Of a DNA stretch of 7,937 bases, positions 6,080 through 7,937 are shown piece by piece (position 1 is the stretch's first letter; each line of letters opens with the position of its first letter). The notes beneath the pieces were generated by a model, which worked only from the letters and a program-made list of their open reading frames with translations, was not told the origin of the DNA and did not search any database. A program made the translations under genes and the position numbers. Source of the stretch: Ignavibacteria bacterium (GTDB lineage Bacteria > Bacteroidota > Ignavibacteria > Tepidaquicellales > OLB5); contig JAOADS010000102.1 in the NCBI GenBank assembly GCA_026417195.1, forward strand, positions 1 through 7,937, read 5' to 3'.

Positions 6080-7937
6080 GTGCAGGTTAATAAGAAATTT
6101 ATTTTTTTAAGCATACTGTTAATTTCAGCTATCTTTACAGTATTTTCAAGGGATGATTCACTAAAAAAAATTTTAACTGTTTTTTTAAACTCAGTTAGTT
6201 ATACTAAGAATCATACAGCAATACGTTACGACAGTTTTAAGGATGTGAGCGGAATGTTCAATGAAAGGGGTTTTTACCGCTCAGAAAGTTCCAGTTTAAA
6301 TGAAAACGAGCTGATAAATAATTTCAACGGTAATCTTATGTTATGAGATACCTTTATATTCATTTAATGTTGGAGGAGAGATGAAATTTAATCTCTCACT
6401 CTTTTATAACGGCTCAGTTAATCATCAGGTCTTCGTAGGTGACACTAATTTATACGATAACGGCTTAAATGGACGGCATAATATAAATACTCCGGAGTGG
6501 ATAATCAGCCTGAACGGAATAGGCATACAGATTTTAAATTTTGAAACAAATTTCTTTTCAAAAGATATATCGGATAATCAGATATCAGGTAATAAAATGA
6601 ACCTGTTAATTCAGGGATATCATTTCTCATCACGCCTCACGCCAGCTGATATTCTGATTGATCCTGATCGTATCAATATTATGGCTGGGGACGGCTCTCT
6701 CATTACACTTATAAATAAATCTTCTTCAAGCGGTTATTCAGGTACGTATGTATCGGAATCAAAAGGTGAAAACTATAAAGCCTATGTTTCCTTCATTGAA
6801 ACAGAAGGCCCTGAAGCTTACAGAACAAGAAGAGTTGAATTTATGAAGGGAGATGGTCTTGTTTACATATTTGAGGAAATTAAAATAAAATTTGCAGACT
6901 TTAAAGTTTCAGAATCCATAGTAAATGTTCACCGTAAACCTAAATGCCTGCTGCTTAAAGAAATAAAGGATCAGTTCGGTAATAAGATACTTCTCGGTTA
7001 TAATGCAGTTCCTGTTGGGATGTCAGAATATATTTATGGCAGACCTCTGGTAAGCGATATCTCCTCATCTTTAGCATCTTTAAACTTTATCTATGGCATC
7101 ACCGGGATGAAAATCAATCATAATTCAGAGATAAACGGATCATATTTTGTGAATTTTACTGAACCTGTTAATTATAATCAGGGAACAGACTATAATCACA
7201 TGGCTTTAATATGGAAAATCAGGAATCCAAATACTGAAGAAGCTTTTGTAAATTACGAAAATTATATAAGAAAATATAATGATGTACCGAATCCTTTTCA
7301 GACGGGTAACCTGATTTTAAACTTCAGCAATCTCAGAAGACTGAAATGGTTCAGAAATTTTAACGGTGCAGGCAGAGCTTACACATACCTTGGCAGTAAT
7401 ACTATGGAAATATCACTTAACATACCCTATAATCATTTTCTGAAAAGCATGGAATATTATGGCTACGGAAGAGATGCTTTTTATGTAAATATGTTATCGG
7501 GTAAACTGGATACAAATGAAGTAGCAAAAGCACAGGAGACTTTTTTCTATAACTATAACCGTAACCGGGAGGAATGTAACATATACTCAGTGGACAGCTC
7601 TGATTACTATGAAAGTATCAGGGTAAGGGAATCAGTGGATGGTTCAACAGTCAACTCTGGTTAAAGAAAGAAGTGACAGAATATCTGATTCCCCTTTAAG
7701 AACCTGGAAATATGAATATTCCTATGCAGGCGGAACTTTTGCATTTGACAGTGTTCTTCTTTTCACAAAAGAAACTGATCCCCTGGACAATTATACAGAA
7801 ACCAGACTTGATACTTTCTTAACTCTGATAAAGGATATCTACGGAAACCCTATGTATTACTACAAACACGGAGTTGTAAAACAGATCGAGAAATTCAGTT
7901 CATTTGGAAACAGGCTCTATAGGAAAGAATTTATCTA
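6080..7937 (+). CDS. Secreted YD/RHS-repeat-like protein, N-terminal part, two frameshifts, runs off the window
   Basis: The proposed GTG start at 6080 gives MQVNKKFIFLSILLISAIFTVFS, a good signal peptide, and lies just after a -7 candidate. An in-frame TTG at 6044 would put nine to twelve poorly fitting residues in front. The frame shifts at about 6341-6344 (NGNLM then YEIPLYSFNVGGE) and again at about 7624-7660 (ESIRVR then NQWMVQQSTLVKE, restored by removing one G of 7627-7629). Joined, it encodes about 617 residues without a stop at the edge. It is beta-rich and aromatic, with no internal membrane helix. KEIKDQFGNKILLGYN and LIKDIYGNPMYYYKHG resemble YD repeats (xxDxxGNxxxYxY), as in RHS and wall-associated proteins. 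Such proteins are usually large, surface-bound or secreted, and sometimes end in a toxin domain; that end is not in this window. The family call is moderate. Confidence 0.6.

Overview
The window is AT-rich bacterial chromosome that reads as housekeeping sequence for its first two thirds. The organism is probably a member of the Bacteroidota/Chlorobiota/Ignavibacteriota (FCB) group. Two promoters, in front of rpmH and of ssrA, have the Bacteroidetes-type layout TTG-N20-TAnnTTTG. None of the confirmed starts has a convincing Shine-Dalgarno sequence, and TTG or GTG starts are common. The RnpA and Lgt variants and the large secreted YD-repeat-like protein at the right end also fit this group. The phylum is an inference; no 16S or marker search could be run.

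Layout, left to right, + strand unless stated: a possible C-terminal tail of an upstream gene (1-123) ends in an ATGA overlap with hisS (120-1372). hisS itself overlaps a 136-residue protein of unknown function (1369-1779), followed by lgt (1789-2661). A new promoter (about 2686-2716) then drives a compact cluster: rpmH (2748-2906), rnpA (2916-3322), yidD (3319-3543) and yidC (3559-5340). This is the rpmH-rnpA-yidD-yidC block known from many bacteria, here without dnaA in front or mnmE behind. An intact tmRNA gene, ssrA, lies convergently on the - strand (5457-5822) with its own promoter. After a 257-base divergent intergenic region, a signal-peptide-bearing YD/RHS-like protein begins (6080) and runs off the right edge.

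The block holds translation and protein-export functions: histidine charging (HisS), lipoprotein maturation (Lgt), ribosomal protein L34, the RNase P protein that matures tRNAs and tmRNA, membrane insertion (YidD, YidC) and ribosome rescue (ssrA). ssrA appears to be made with a short 5' leader that RNase P would remove.

The reading frame is broken four times by single-base shifts: once in hisS, once in rnpA and twice in the YD-like gene. Since hisS and rnpA are essential, and three of the four breaks map to or beside homopolymers, indel errors in the assembly are the likeliest cause. The A10 run in rnpA could also support transcriptional slippage. I did not find a clearly new system. The most useful leads are the paired promoters, the unusual tmRNA tag, the Lgt active-site variation, the unknown hisS-lgt protein and the structured leader of the YD-like gene.
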